Shown one piece after another: positions 44,753 to 54,200 of a stretch of DNA of 64,000 nt. Origin of the DNA: Balneolaceae bacterium (GTDB lineage Bacteria; Bacteroidota; Rhodothermia; Balneolales; Balneolaceae); NCBI GenBank assembly GCA_017640665.1, contig JAEPQE010000003.1:186001-250000 (forward strand). Reading direction: 5' to 3'. Numbering within the stretch: position 1 is the stretch's first letter; each line of letters starts with the position of its first letter. Under the pieces are notes generated by a model, which was given only the letters and a program-made list of their open reading frames with translations, was not told the origin of the DNA and did no database searches. Position numbers and translations under genes: made by a program.

Positions 44753-45591
44753 CTTATAGAGAGTGGTACGGTTTGGGTTGAGGTTGGCATTTGAACCAGC
44801 CTGCTTCTATCGATATCATTTCGATCGCTTTCAAAAGTGACTCTTACCCGATAATTTCCAGGTTGTAAATCCTGAATATTAAGCTGTTGTTTGAAAATGC
44901 CATCAAAATAGATTGATGTAGAGACGAAATCACTTAAGACAGTACGACCTTGTGCATTAAGAATTTCTGTTGTAATAGTGCCAAGGAAAGGGGAGTTACC
45001 GGTTCTTAAATGGTCTACAAGAACATTAAGTGTATTCCCTTCATTTTCGGTATTCGTTTCTATTCCAACGATATCAATACCGGTTGTTACATTGCCTTTT
45101 TTAAAGAATAAGCCGGTTACCTGCTCAACTCTAATTCCTACTCTGGCTGTAACAGCGTCATTCGATTGAATTTCTAAAGGTGGAGTTTCCGGGGTAGAAG
45201 TAGTTTTAATACGCGACCAATAAGTTCCGTCAGGTAATTCATTGGTTCCTGAAACTCTCAGACGAACAGTTTGACGTTGACCAGGTGCTAATGTAAAGTT
45301 TCGAGGAAACGCGCGTACATTATCTGCTATTGAAAATTCCTCTTCACGTTCGGTGTCGTTTTGAACGATTCCTCTTGTTCCCGTTTCGTCGGACTGTGAG
45401 TATGCGAAAAAGAAATCAATAGAGATTTCCTGTGCTTCATTAGATCCATTAATCACCATATAAGATCCAAATTGTGCATTATCATCAATAAACAAATTGG
45501 TAGGTGAAATGGTAACTTGTGCAACTGTTACTCCTTGAAAAAGCAAAAGAAGTAGTGCAAAGAAAGTAATAGACGAGATGATTTTTTTCAT
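44749..45591 (-). CDS. PapD-like periplasmic fimbrial chaperone
   Basis: 280 residues with a signal peptide (FALLLLLFQGVTVAQ). The first Ig-like domain shows the chaperone pattern: VTISPTNLFIDDNAQFGSYM, FSIADNVRAFPRNFTLAPGQ then RQTVRLRVSG, where the P-G-Q-x-x-x-R G1-strand region donates to pilins. The second domain ends in LQPGNYRVRVTF. Such chaperones hold pilin subunits by donor-strand complementation before the usher. Its overlap with the usher-like gene and its position after DUF4402 pilin genes support this. Confidence 0.8.
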   Translation of the reverse strand: MKKIISSITFFALLLLLFQGVTVAQVTISPTNLFIDDNAQFGSYMVINGSNEAQEISIDFFFAYSQSDETGTRGIVQNDTEREEEFSIADNVRAFPRNFTLAPGQRQTVRLRVSGTNELPDGTYWSRIKTTSTPETPPLEIQSNDAVTARVGIRVEQVTGLFFKKGNVTTGIDIVGIETNTENEGNTLNVLVDHLRTGNSPFLGTITTEILNAQGRTVLSDFVSTSIYFDGIFKQQLNIQDLQPGNYRVRVTFESDRNDIDRSRLVQMPTSTQTVPLSIR

Positions 45592-45688
45592 TTTTCCAGT
45601 TTTGTTAAAACCCAGTTTATAAAATAGCTAAAAAGTGCTAAAGTTTTATATAAGATTATATTTGAAGAAAATCCCTGTCTTTTCTAAT

Positions 45689-45720
45689 AAAAAAAAGTCT
45701 CACTACCGAAGTAATGAGAC
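45689..45720 (-). terminator. Strong terminator after the major pilin gene
   Basis: Read on the minus strand, GTCTCATTAC pairs with GTAGTGAGAC (one G-U pair) around a TTCG tetraloop, followed by eight T. It lies 22 bases after the stop of the DUF4402 pilin gene and before the chaperone gene. It would let the pilin be made in excess over the assembly and motor proteins, by partial read-through or separate promoters. Confidence 0.85.
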
Positions 45721-45742
45721 CTTTTTATATTCTTAGCCTTTA

Positions 45743-46249
45743 TTAGTTGTAAGAAACTGTAAAGGTAATTGGTGATCCTGAACCAGTAGAAGTATTGTAA
45801 GTACCAGTTCCTGAAGTTGCAGCAAGCTCACCACCTACGTCGATAGTAATGTCACCGCCGGTTAGAGTAACTGTAGTACCAGCTGGAGTTGTCAATTCTG
45901 ATGCTCCATTCCAAACTGAAGGAGTAAAAGTAGTTGGATCAGAACCATTATCAAGAGTTGCGTTGGTCCATGATACATCAATACTTGCACCTGAAGTACC
46001 TTGAATCTGGATAGAACCAGCAGCTGCACCAGTACCTAAGTTTGCTTCAGTTGCATCATCATTCGCATTAGCATCAATAATAGAAGCTTCAGCTGTTTGG
46101 ATAGTTCCAAGAGCAACAGCAGTTGGAGTAAGAACTAATGCTGCTTCAACAGTTGCAGATACAGCAACGTCAGCGTTTTCCTGTGCAAATGCACCATTGC
46201 TTAAGAAAGCAGCCAATGCAAAAATCGAAAGTGTTTTTAAAGTTTTCAT
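45743..46249 (-). CDS. DUF4402 protein, probable major pilin
   Basis: 168 residues. Signal peptide MKTLKTLSIFALAAFLSNGA ending at FAQ, then a small, Ala/Thr/Gly-rich beta-sandwich (SATVEAALVLTPTAVALGTI, GAAAGSIQIQGTSGASIDVS, GGDITIDVGGELAA) ending in ITFTVSYN: the DUF4402 pattern. Low-complexity composition, very short chain and its own terminator mark it as the likely abundant subunit. The leading strand of the mature chain (ENADVAVSATVEAALVL) could be the donor strand. It is upstream of the chaperone gene. Confidence 0.82.
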   Translation of the reverse strand: MKTLKTLSIFALAAFLSNGAFAQENADVAVSATVEAALVLTPTAVALGTIQTAEASIIDANANDDATEANLGTGAAAGSIQIQGTSGASIDVSWTNATLDNGSDPTTFTPSVWNGASELTTPAGTTVTLTGGDITIDVGGELAATSGTGTYNTSTGSGSPITFTVSYN

Positions 46250-46430
46250 AGTAGTAATTGAGTGTGTTGGTTTGTTTAATTTCTGATGTAAACTTATCCA
46301 TTTGTTTTAGTGAGTCCAAGTTAGAGTCTCTTAATTAAAAACGTCTAAGAAAAGGATAAAAAGTGCTTATTTAAAGCCATTAAAGCGGTTTTTAATGATT
46401 AAAAGAAAGTGTGTTTTCATTAAGAATCCT

Positions 46431-46961
46431 CTAATCATACTGAACAACCAATGTCAATTCTGAAAAATATTCACCCGTTGCAACCTCACCTACTTCGATA
46501 GTACCAAATACATATAGATAGAGCTCCTGCCAAACGGTACTGGGATTTGGATTTTCCAGGTTATTATAAATTGGTAGATAAACAAGATCACCTGTTAACT
46601 CAACGGAGTGATTGGCATTGTTATCTCCGGTATTGTTATAAGCAATATTGAGATTGATTGGTATCTCATCGTTTAAGAAGGGATTGGTATGTACTAAGGC
46701 TTCCGTAGTATTCATAGAAAGAAATACACTTTGCGTATGCAAAGCACGAATACTGAAGACTCCCATATTTAAATCTCCAAGCCCGATAAACTTTTCCCCG
46801 GAATTTATAACCAGCTCACCAAAATTCAGATTTTGTTCAACTTTTGCGGTTATTTCAGGTTCAATCCGAATTTGTAGATTTATGAATTGGGCGTTCGATT
46901 CATGAACAGCGGTAAAAGAAAGGCTTAGAACGGTTAATATGAATACACCGTATTTAGTCAT
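46431..46961 (-). CDS. DUF4402-like pilin subunit
   Basis: 176 residues with a signal peptide (VFILTVLSLSFTAVHESNAQ) and DUF4402-type strands: QIRIEPEITAKVEQNLNFGE, LVINSG, and an ending YFSELTLVVQYD. It is larger and less low-complexity than the probable major pilin, so it may be a minor or tip subunit. It overlaps the gene upstream by 8 bases, giving a run of three such subunits. Confidence 0.78.
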   Translation of the reverse strand: MTKYGVFILTVLSLSFTAVHESNAQFINLQIRIEPEITAKVEQNLNFGELVINSGEKFIGLGDLNMGVFSIRALHTQSVFLSMNTTEALVHTNPFLNDEIPINLNIAYNNTGDNNANHSVELTGDLVYLPIYNNLENPNPSTVWQELYLYVFGTIEVGEVATGEYFSELTLVVQYD

Positions 46962-47559
46962 ACGACACCATCACTGAAATATCTGTTAGGGATGAATAAG
47001 AGCCGGCATCATATGTACCGGCTGCCAGGCTTCCGTAAACATAGATGTAAGCTGTTTCTTCGTATAGAGATGGATTATACCCTTCGTAAACAGGAGTGGG
47101 AGGGGGACCGGGAGGGGCGTTCCCTCGATACTTTATTGGGAACTGGGCACTGGCTGTGTTTGAGAGAACGGTCATAATAACAGCTTGATTGCTGTTTTCC
47201 ATTCCTTTATTGGCATAAGCAGCTGAAAGGGTGAAAGGAACTCTGCAATTATCAGTAACACAACCCGGTTCATCATCTTTAATGATGTAGTCTGGTGCCG
47301 TAATCTGTACGAATACATCCAGATATTTTACACCAGTGATACCTACAATAATTGTTTCGAAATCATCTAAGGCTATGGTAACTGGGTTAACATCTCCCGA
47401 AATTAATTGTCCAAAATCAAGCGTGGTACCATTTGTCGTGGCAACAGACATGGTATAAGAGCTGCTGAATGTGCCAAAATCAATCTCCTGAGCAATAGAA
47501 GGCTTAAGACTGAATAGTAAAACTAAAACAGGTAGGATTATTTGATGCAGCTTGTACAT
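46954..47559 (-). CDS. DUF4402-like pilin subunit with Cys pair
   Basis: About 201 residues from the ATG at 47559, which gives a clean signal peptide (LHQIILPVLVLLFSLKPSIAQ); the frame is open further upstream into the previous gene. The DUF4402 pattern appears in TTLDFGQLISGDVNPVTIAL and in the ending GTYDAGSYSSLTDISVMVSY. A CVTDNCRVPF segment contains two Cys four residues apart, possibly a disulphide. It overlaps the downstream subunit gene by 8 bases. Confidence 0.77.
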   Translation of the reverse strand: MYKLHQIILPVLVLLFSLKPSIAQEIDFGTFSSSYTMSVATTNGTTLDFGQLISGDVNPVTIALDDFETIIVGITGVKYLDVFVQITAPDYIIKDDEPGCVTDNCRVPFTLSAAYANKGMENSNQAVIMTVLSNTASAQFPIKYRGNAPPGPPPTPVYEGYNPSLYEETAYIYVYGSLAAGTYDAGSYSSLTDISVMVSYD

Positions 47560-47563
47560 TATA

Positions 47564-48079
47564 TTAGATATAATCAATTTCGATAGTGAAGTCACCTTCA
47601 TAGCTACCAGGAGTTGCATTCTCTATATTCACTCTTCCACCTACCCAAATATGATACTCGCCTTCTTCATTAAAAATAATACTGCGGTTTTCATTTTCTA
47701 TTAATACAGAGCTGGACTGATCTTCGGTATCATTTCCTGATAATTCATATTGAAAAGTTAAAAATCCTTCGTCTTCCACATTAGTGAGGTTCCGGATTTG
47801 CTGGAAATCCAGCCGGAATTCAGCACCTGGTGTTCCAACAGCTATCATGTATCCTGCATTTACGTCGTTTATAGGATTAACATAAATCTCTAATTGACCA
47901 GGCTGTACATTTCCAAATGTCATAGAGTTTACTGTTATCAACTGGATCGACTGTACAACCTCTGCGGATATATTAACAAGCGCGGTTACACGTGGTTTTG
48001 GGTCGTTCTCCTGAGCTGATAAGGAAGTTGAGGAAAAGAAAACCGAACAAATAATAAGTAGGTATGCTAACTGCCTCAT
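47564..48079 (-). CDS. DUF4402 pilin subunit
   Basis: 171 residues with a signal peptide (LAYLLIICSVFFSSTSLSAQ). The family pattern is clear: NISAEVVQSIQLITVNSMTF with GNVQPGQLEI, and the closing YHIWVGGRVNIENATPGSYE before GDFTIEIDY, the GGxLxVxxxxxxGxYxGxFxV motif of DUF4402. It is the first of three consecutive small subunits and is followed in 4 bases by the next start. Confidence 0.82.
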   Translation of the reverse strand: MRQLAYLLIICSVFFSSTSLSAQENDPKPRVTALVNISAEVVQSIQLITVNSMTFGNVQPGQLEIYVNPINDVNAGYMIAVGTPGAEFRLDFQQIRNLTNVEDEGFLTFQYELSGNDTEDQSSSVLIENENRSIIFNEEGEYHIWVGGRVNIENATPGSYEGDFTIEIDYI

Positions 48080-48179
48080 AAGATTGATTACGTAATCTTT
48101 TAACTTAAAGATTGCATATACAACACTTTTTAGCCAGTTAATGTTTCTTAATTAACAGATTGTAATTAAGAAGTTTCTT

Positions 48180-48572
48180 CTACCATGCGAAGGCATTGAA
48201 GTATAAGGCATCAAGTTCTACTTCACCTTGCCGAAGTAATACCTGTCGCTCCAAATCTTCTGTGAGTTTCCGATAGTTGATAGTCATTTCGAAATTATAA
48301 ACCAACGTTTGGTTTCTAAACCTGGTAGGGAAATTGATAGTAACGCTGTAGACGCTATCTATCGGCTCGGTATCGGTAAGATAATAAGGGCGTGCCGTAT
48401 TTATAGGTTGAAGGCTACCAACCAGCCTTATTTGATCTCTACCAGGTATAAAAACACTATCCTCAAGCTGGGGCTTAAGATTGATATTAAAGGTAACCTC
48501 CTGACGGGCTAACGCTTCTGCGGAAAAACAGAGAATTAATATTGAGACCAGTAACCCAGATAATAATTTCAT
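48180..48572 (-). CDS. Small secreted beta-sandwich protein
   Basis: 130 residues with a signal peptide (LLVSILILCFSAEALARQ). The mature part reads EVTFNINLKPQLEDSVFIPG followed by RDQIRLVGSLQP, a strand pattern like that of starch/glycogen-binding CBM modules seen in Bacteroidota secreted proteins. This resemblance is weak. It lies 12 bases after the larger pilin-like gene and 100 bases before the DUF4402 run, so it belongs with the surface-structure operon. Confidence 0.7.
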   Translation of the reverse strand: MKLLSGLLVSILILCFSAEALARQEVTFNINLKPQLEDSVFIPGRDQIRLVGSLQPINTARPYYLTDTEPIDSVYSVTINFPTRFRNQTLVYNFEMTINYRKLTEDLERQVLLRQGEVELDALYFNAFAW

Positions 48573-48584
48573 TTTTTGTACGAA

Positions 48585-50015
48585 TTAATTTCCTGATACA
48601 TCCACAACTTCATCTTTCCAGTACACAATTGAGAATACGCTTTCCCGTGGGAAATTTGGAGGAATACTTCCTTTCAGACGACCATCGTATTGATAATTCT
48701 TGGAATACCCTGAGACAATGGAACTGCCGGAAAATGTTCCTACGGGGCCTCTGTTCTTTTGAATTAGTCCACCTAATAAATTAAGTGTTCCTCTTGGGCT
48801 GTATGAGCTATAATTTTCAACATAGAAAGAAGTATTTAATGCCATAATAGAAGCATGAATATCTAAATCTTGTGAGCCTGAAGCAGAATGTGCGTTTGCA
48901 TCAACACGGACGTCTGCTTCACTTACAATACCCAGCATATCAGTAGAGGTAGAATCTACTAATGGATCAGTGAAATAAGTAATATCCCCATCGATCTCGA
49001 TAAGAGATTCTGAATGAAGAGTAACCTGCCCTTTTACGACCCCTTCAACATCAATACGACCGGTAGTTGAAATTACACCATTAATTGTACTTAAATCATA
49101 CGAAGTAACAGCTCCCCAGCTCCCGTTATATTCCCTAATGTCAGCATATCCTACACCACCACTTTCGCGAAAAACTACATCTATTTGGTTGGTGAAAGTT
49201 AGACCGCCAGCAGCCGCTGCAGCTGTAAGTTTATTAATTTCATAGCTACTTGGGGAGCTTTTATCAGGGGCATTAAAATTTTCACCACCAAAAAAGTTGG
49301 GATTAGCGCCATTAGTGGAATGTGCTATCCAACTATTTGGACTAGTAATTAATCCATAGAAGGAAGGGGTCCCTGACATTCTAAATGTTCCATTCGTATG
49401 AATCGGGCCGTAGATATTATCATTCCCCATAAACCAGATATTGCTACCAGACGAACTGAGTTCAGAATCAGTCATATATGAGTATTTTGAGTATGAATCC
49501 CGCTGCATAAGAACTTCAGTGGTAACCTCAATATTATCATACGTACTGGTACTTATTAGAAGTAATTTATACTCATCCCAAGCCCCTACATTATTATTAG
49601 GAGGAATGTATGAACTACTGCTGGTATAGCTTTTAAGTGTACCACTCATACCATTTTGAAGGAGCTTTGCTTGTAGTTCTTCGGGTTCAAGTTCTTCAAC
49701 TACATCTTCAACTTCTTGAAGTACTCCACCTAACAAACCTTTTACTACAGTTTTAAGATTGTCACTTGATCTGGTTACCATTGAACCGGCATTCATAACT
49801 TCGGTAAGAGTTAAACTATCAGTCCAGCTATTATCTGCTTTCATGTGCTCTATGGCATTATCAATGAGACTTTTAGCAATATTTCGGGCTTGTTGTTCCT
49901 CAAAATAAGCAGAGGTAACCTCTGGCAAAGTTTTCATGCGTTCCTGGTTTTGTACTTGCATAAAACCAGTTATGATGGTCAATCCACCAACTAAAAATAA
50001 CAGACTTTTTCCCAT
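48585..50015 (-). CDS. Large pilin-like/PilX-type secreted protein
   Basis: 476 residues. A short N-terminal helix (LLFLVGGLTIITGFMQVQ) and a long amphipathic helix (ARNIAKSLIDNAIEHMKADN) give a pilin-like start without a prepilin peptidase motif. The body has the PilX/DUF4900-like pattern of glycine-rich strands, NIWFMGNDNIYGPIHTNGTF and FYGLITSPNS, then ITYFTDP and TDMLGIVSEADVRVDANAHS with ALNTSFYVENYSS and LNLLGGLIQKNRGPVG. That order (imposed frame, IHTNG, ASI-type repeats) matches proteins encoded with type IV pilin genes. It is the third gene of the operon. Confidence 0.7.
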   Translation of the reverse strand: MGKSLLFLVGGLTIITGFMQVQNQERMKTLPEVTSAYFEEQQARNIAKSLIDNAIEHMKADNSWTDSLTLTEVMNAGSMVTRSSDNLKTVVKGLLGGVLQEVEDVVEELEPEELQAKLLQNGMSGTLKSYTSSSSYIPPNNNVGAWDEYKLLLISTSTYDNIEVTTEVLMQRDSYSKYSYMTDSELSSSGSNIWFMGNDNIYGPIHTNGTFRMSGTPSFYGLITSPNSWIAHSTNGANPNFFGGENFNAPDKSSPSSYEINKLTAAAAAGGLTFTNQIDVVFRESGGVGYADIREYNGSWGAVTSYDLSTINGVISTTGRIDVEGVVKGQVTLHSESLIEIDGDITYFTDPLVDSTSTDMLGIVSEADVRVDANAHSASGSQDLDIHASIMALNTSFYVENYSSYSPRGTLNLLGGLIQKNRGPVGTFSGSSIVSGYSKNYQYDGRLKGSIPPNFPRESVFSIVYWKDEVVDVSGN

Positions 50016-50027
50016 AATAACTCCTCT

Positions 50028-50615
50028 TTAATATGGTAAATTAATATTGTTTGGTACGAAAATTCGTTTCCAAACATTACGTGGATAAAATTCTTCACTT
50101 TCACTTCCCATAGTATACGGATCACTTGATTCAGCCATAATTTGAACTTCGATTTTTTTTACGGAGTTCTTATCGTTCGTTACAGTTCCATCTGCAGTGT
50201 AATACTTAATCTTAAAAAGGGTAACTGGAAACTTAATTGTCCCATAAGTATTAGCGGTGATAGGACCTACACGTTTCAAATAATAATCATTAGGGTTTTT
50301 TGACGAAGTAACCGGATCAGAAGTATCTAAATACCAACGAATATTCGTTGATCCGTAATTATCATTATCATAGGCGTCGGCTTGAAAAAGGATATCATCA
50401 CCTTGTATGGTAGTAAAAGGAATTGCAATACCTGTGTTGTATCCAATCCTATTAAAATCATTCGAAAGCACGGTAACCACATCATCCAAATAGTCCTGAC
50501 TAATCGTGCTGAGCATAAATTCCTGAGATCCAGTCATTAATTGTTGGTTAAATGCCAACATAGAAACCATAAAGATTCCTCCGATAACAAATGTAGTAAT
50601 TATTCCAACATTCAT
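50028..50615 (-). CDS. Pilin-like membrane protein (PilW-type topology)
   Basis: 195 residues with an N-terminal membrane helix (GIITTFVIGGIFMVSMLAF) continuing into an amphipathic stretch (NQQLMTGSQEFMLSTISQDY, LDDVVTVLSNDFNRIGYNTG), then a beta-rich domain. This is the shape of minor type IV pilins or pseudopilins, but the Gly-Phe-type cleavage site is missing. It begins 9 bases after the preceding gene. Function unknown. Confidence 0.65.
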   Translation of the reverse strand: MNVGIITTFVIGGIFMVSMLAFNQQLMTGSQEFMLSTISQDYLDDVVTVLSNDFNRIGYNTGIAIPFTTIQGDDILFQADAYDNDNYGSTNIRWYLDTSDPVTSSKNPNDYYLKRVGPITANTYGTIKFPVTLFKIKYYTADGTVTNDKNSVKKIEVQIMAESSDPYTMGSESEEFYPRNVWKRIFVPNNINLPY

Positions 50616-50624
50616 AACTGCTCC

Positions 50625-51044
50625 TTAATATGAATATGACTTAACATAATCTAAAGTAATAAAAACTTCAGGACTTACATTTTCATTTAATACGCTAACA
50701 GTTACCTGATATCTTTTTTGGCTGCCAGTATCTTCAATAAGTTCAGAAGAGGCATAAACTACAAAATCGTCACTATACTGATCGCTACTACCATAGGTAT
50801 GAGTTTCTGTGAGCGGATAGTTCTGATATACATAAGATCCATCATCCGGATCTAATTCACTGTCATCATAAATCCATTGTACCTTATCTAATTCATCCTG
50901 AGCGACAGCTATGGCTCTATACTCCACTTCCGTGCGATAAATACTGGTTCGTGAAGAATTGAAATTCCTGGCGGTATTCATAGACAGCATACTGAAGATG
51001 ATCATCGCAACAGATAAATATATTATTTCAACATAACTTGCCAT
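50625..51044 (-). CDS. Pilin-like membrane protein (PilV-type topology)
   Basis: 139 residues, first gene of the presumed operon. It starts MASYVEIIYLSVAMIIFSML, a membrane helix with a Glu near position 6, followed by RTSIYRTEVEYRAIAVAQDE and a beta-rich C-terminal domain ending ITLDYVKSYSY. The helix, the Glu and the QDELDKVQ-type segment recall type IV minor pilins, though no prepilin leader is present. The upstream 221-base gap should hold its promoter. Confidence 0.65.
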   Translation of the reverse strand: MASYVEIIYLSVAMIIFSMLSMNTARNFNSSRTSIYRTEVEYRAIAVAQDELDKVQWIYDDSELDPDDGSYVYQNYPLTETHTYGSSDQYSDDFVVYASSELIEDTGSQKRYQVTVSVLNENVSPEVFITLDYVKSYSY

Positions 51045-51100
51045 AAAAGTGGTTTTTAGTATTTAATATAGGAATACGTAAAAAATACCCTAATTAGATT

Positions 51101-51176
51101 GGTTTAATAAAAATTTCCTTAACTAGTTGATTTAGCTTATATTTAAATCAATTTCCTGACTAAATTTTATTAAACC
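51101..51176. repeat. Nested inverted repeats upstream of the pilin-like operon
   Basis: Outer arms GGTTTAATAAAAATTT (51101-51116) and AAATTTTATTAAACC (51162-51176) are complementary except one inserted base. Inside, TTGATTTA (51127-51134) and TAAATCAA (51144-51151) form a second perfect pair. AATTTCCT also occurs twice, at 51112-51119 and 51150-51157. The AT-rich block lies between the giant protein stop and the first pilin-like gene, in the position of a promoter or regulatory site. Confidence 0.5.
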
Positions 51177-51180
51177 TTTC

Positions 51181-51209
51181 GAGAGATGGCTTGGCCTAAT
51201 GCATCTCTC
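51181..51209 (-). terminator. Hairpin after giant secreted protein gene, terminator-like
   Basis: GAGAGATG (51181-51188) and CATCTCTC (51202-51209) form a perfect 8-base stem with a 13-base loop, 57 bases past the stop of the giant gene. There is no T-run on the minus strand, so termination is uncertain. Confidence 0.4.
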
Positions 51210-51265
51210 TTATTTAAGAAGAGAAGGTATTAACTGATTAATTACAATTTTTATTTAAGTACCAT

Positions 51266-54200
51266 TTATTTGATAAGTGTAAAGCGTTTAATAAACATAT
51301 TGTTATCTGTTACTAATCGATAAAAATATACCCCACTGGCCAATGAACCTGCATCAAATCTGATATCATATCGTCCCGGATTCATCGGGCTGTTTACCAA
51401 GGTTTGAACTTTTCTTCCAAGTATATCATATACCTCCAGTTCTACATTTGAAGCTTCATTTAATCCGAATGGAATGGTAGTGGAGGGGTTAAATGGGTTA
51501 GGATAATTTTGGTCCAGAAATATTTCACGGGGGATATTTGCCTCTATCTCTTCGGTAGTAATCAGAATCGAAAACCGGGTATCCAGATTTTCTTTCGAAA
51601 TCAGGCTTTTCTGTTTCGAAGGATTGGCAGTTTTTGCTTTCGTTTTGGTAGAGTGAAAGAATGTATGTTCCGAGTCGAGAAGTAAATTTATTTCCTCACC
51701 GGTTTCATTATCGATAAGTAATATCAACCAGTCTTCGGGCAGGTTTTCTTCATTTATAAACCTAAGTGTATAGTCTGAGGAAATCGGGACCCCATCTTTA
51801 TATCCTCGTACTTCCAGCGGAATAGTAAGTCGGTTAGTTAATAGTTGTGGGAGGTTATTTATCGAAAGAGGTGTTCCATCTGAAAGCAGAGAATTCAGTT
51901 CAATTCTGTTTTCGGTTAGAGGGAGCAGAGTATATCCATCTAAAACATCTTTTAATTTAGATCCTGTATCTGTAAAGATGAAGCTGGTTTTTTTCTGTAA
52001 TTCCTCTGCGTTTACTTCAAGTTCGAAGGAAGGGAATTCATTAGCTCTTTCGCGGTTACTCTCTTTCCTTAAGAAAGCTCCCCCTGTTGTTTTAGCATCT
52101 GTAGTAACTTTAAGTACAGGACTTGCAGAATTAGCTTTAATCCAAAATCCTTGGAATGGTGCTATTAAACCACTTCCTAAGGTTCCAGTTGATCCGTTCC
52201 AGGTAAGATATTCTCCATTTCCTCCATTTGCAGCAGGGTCCCACACATAAATTGTAGCATCTAAGTTAGTTTTAGTCCAACTTGAAACATCATCCCAATC
52301 AATAGTTGCTCCAAAAGGATTCCCAACTAAATTCCAGCCGGTATCTGCTAGTGCAGTATACGTCACATTAAAATCAACTTCTCCCATTGTACCATTGAAC
52401 TCCTGACCACCTACATCAAGAGTATCCGGAAGTGGATCATTGTATCTTGAATCAGCTGCGATATCATCAAAGAAGAATACGAACATACCTTGTCCAGCTG
52501 TAAGCGATTGAGCAGAACTTGTAGGGGCTCTGTACCGTTGATTATCAGTACCTTCAAAGCTCTCTAAATAGGTTAGCACATTAGGTTGAAGTGTATCCCC
52601 CGGGCTTGAAGAAATATCATAAAATGCACCGGAGTACCCCTGAGTCAGAACTCCATCAAGAAAATCACCGAAAGTGGATGATACCGGGGAAGAAAGAATT
52701 CGCCATCCCATCGAACCTGTAATTGCTCGCTGGAACCTTAACGTACCTGTACCATAACTTATACCTTCTACATTCAGATTCAATCCACTTGGAATGAGTA
52801 ACTCCCCGGAAGTCATAAACAGACTATCGCTGATCGTAAGGTTTTGCTCAACGCTAACTCCGGAAGTGTTATCTATTACCAGATTTGTGTAGGAGTGAGG
52901 ATTAGTAATAGCCTGGGCTGTGGAACCATCTAGAATTACAGTACCTACATTTATAGTAGCAACATCCAAAACATCACCTCCAACAGTTAAACTATCGGCG
53001 TTACTTCCTAGAACACTACCGCCGGAAATGTCTCCTGTGATTGAAAAATTAATACTACCTGAGATAGTAAGCGAGGCTCCGGTTTCCATGGTTACAGATG
53101 ATACACTAGCCCCAGCCACATCAATTACAGGTTGTTCGTTACCAATTGCAGGAGTTGCAGGAATAAAGACCACAGAAGAAGCTCCCGGGACAGTTCCAGT
53201 GTTCCAGTTTCCGGTGTCCTCCCAATTAGAGGCATCACTTGCTGAACCTAGCTGACTGTCCCAAATATGTGTAAAAGCAGCATATTCTACATTTGCATCA
53301 TCAGTGATAGAAGCTGCATTCACCGTTCCTGTAATGTTATCGGTACCCAATGTTGTAGATGAGGTTAGGGTGGCTGAATAGGTGCCATCCGAATTATCTG
53401 TAACAGATCCTAAAGATCCTAATGCAGTAGGAGTGATAGAGAGCACAACGGCATCGCCACCGGAGGTGATGTTATTTCCATAAGTGTCTTTTAAGTCCAC
53501 GGTTATGGTAGATGTACTGATTCCATCGTTTAATATTACAGTAGGAGAGGCTGTAATGGTTGAGGTGGTTTCTGAGGCACTTCCAGCACTAACGGTGAAA
53601 CTGTTACTGGTTCCAAATTCAGATCCTGAAGAGTTTGTAGCTGTAATGGTACAATTCCCTACACTGGTAATACTTACTGTTGTTGACGAAAGTACGCCTG
53701 AACTAAAGCTGGAGGAAGTCCCCTGACCAGTACCCATAGTACAGCTGGATGAAATTACAACCGTACCGTTAAAAGTAGTAACCGTCGTAGCAGTTCCATC
53801 AATGGCTGTAATGATAATATTGAAACTCTGACCGGCTGTTTTTGCACTGATATTTCCGGAAGGAATCCTCTCAACTTTAAATCCGGTAAGTGTACCAGCA
53901 TTTACAATCTCAAAAGTTGAACTTGTATCGGGGCTTAACCCGCTACTGGTAGCTACCAGTTCTTTTGTTCCTATATCATCAATAGAAAGCGTATCAAATT
54001 CAGCAATACCAAGAACATTGGTTGCTACAGGTGTTGTTTGGTTTAAGTTACCGGAGCTACCTGATGCTAATGCAACTGAAATATCGATGCCTGCTTGTTC
54101 TATGCTGTTTCCATATTGGTCAACCAGTTGAACCCGAACAGCTGGAGTAATCGCACTATCTACATTGGTTGTTGTGGGCTGTTGGGAGAAAATAAGACTG

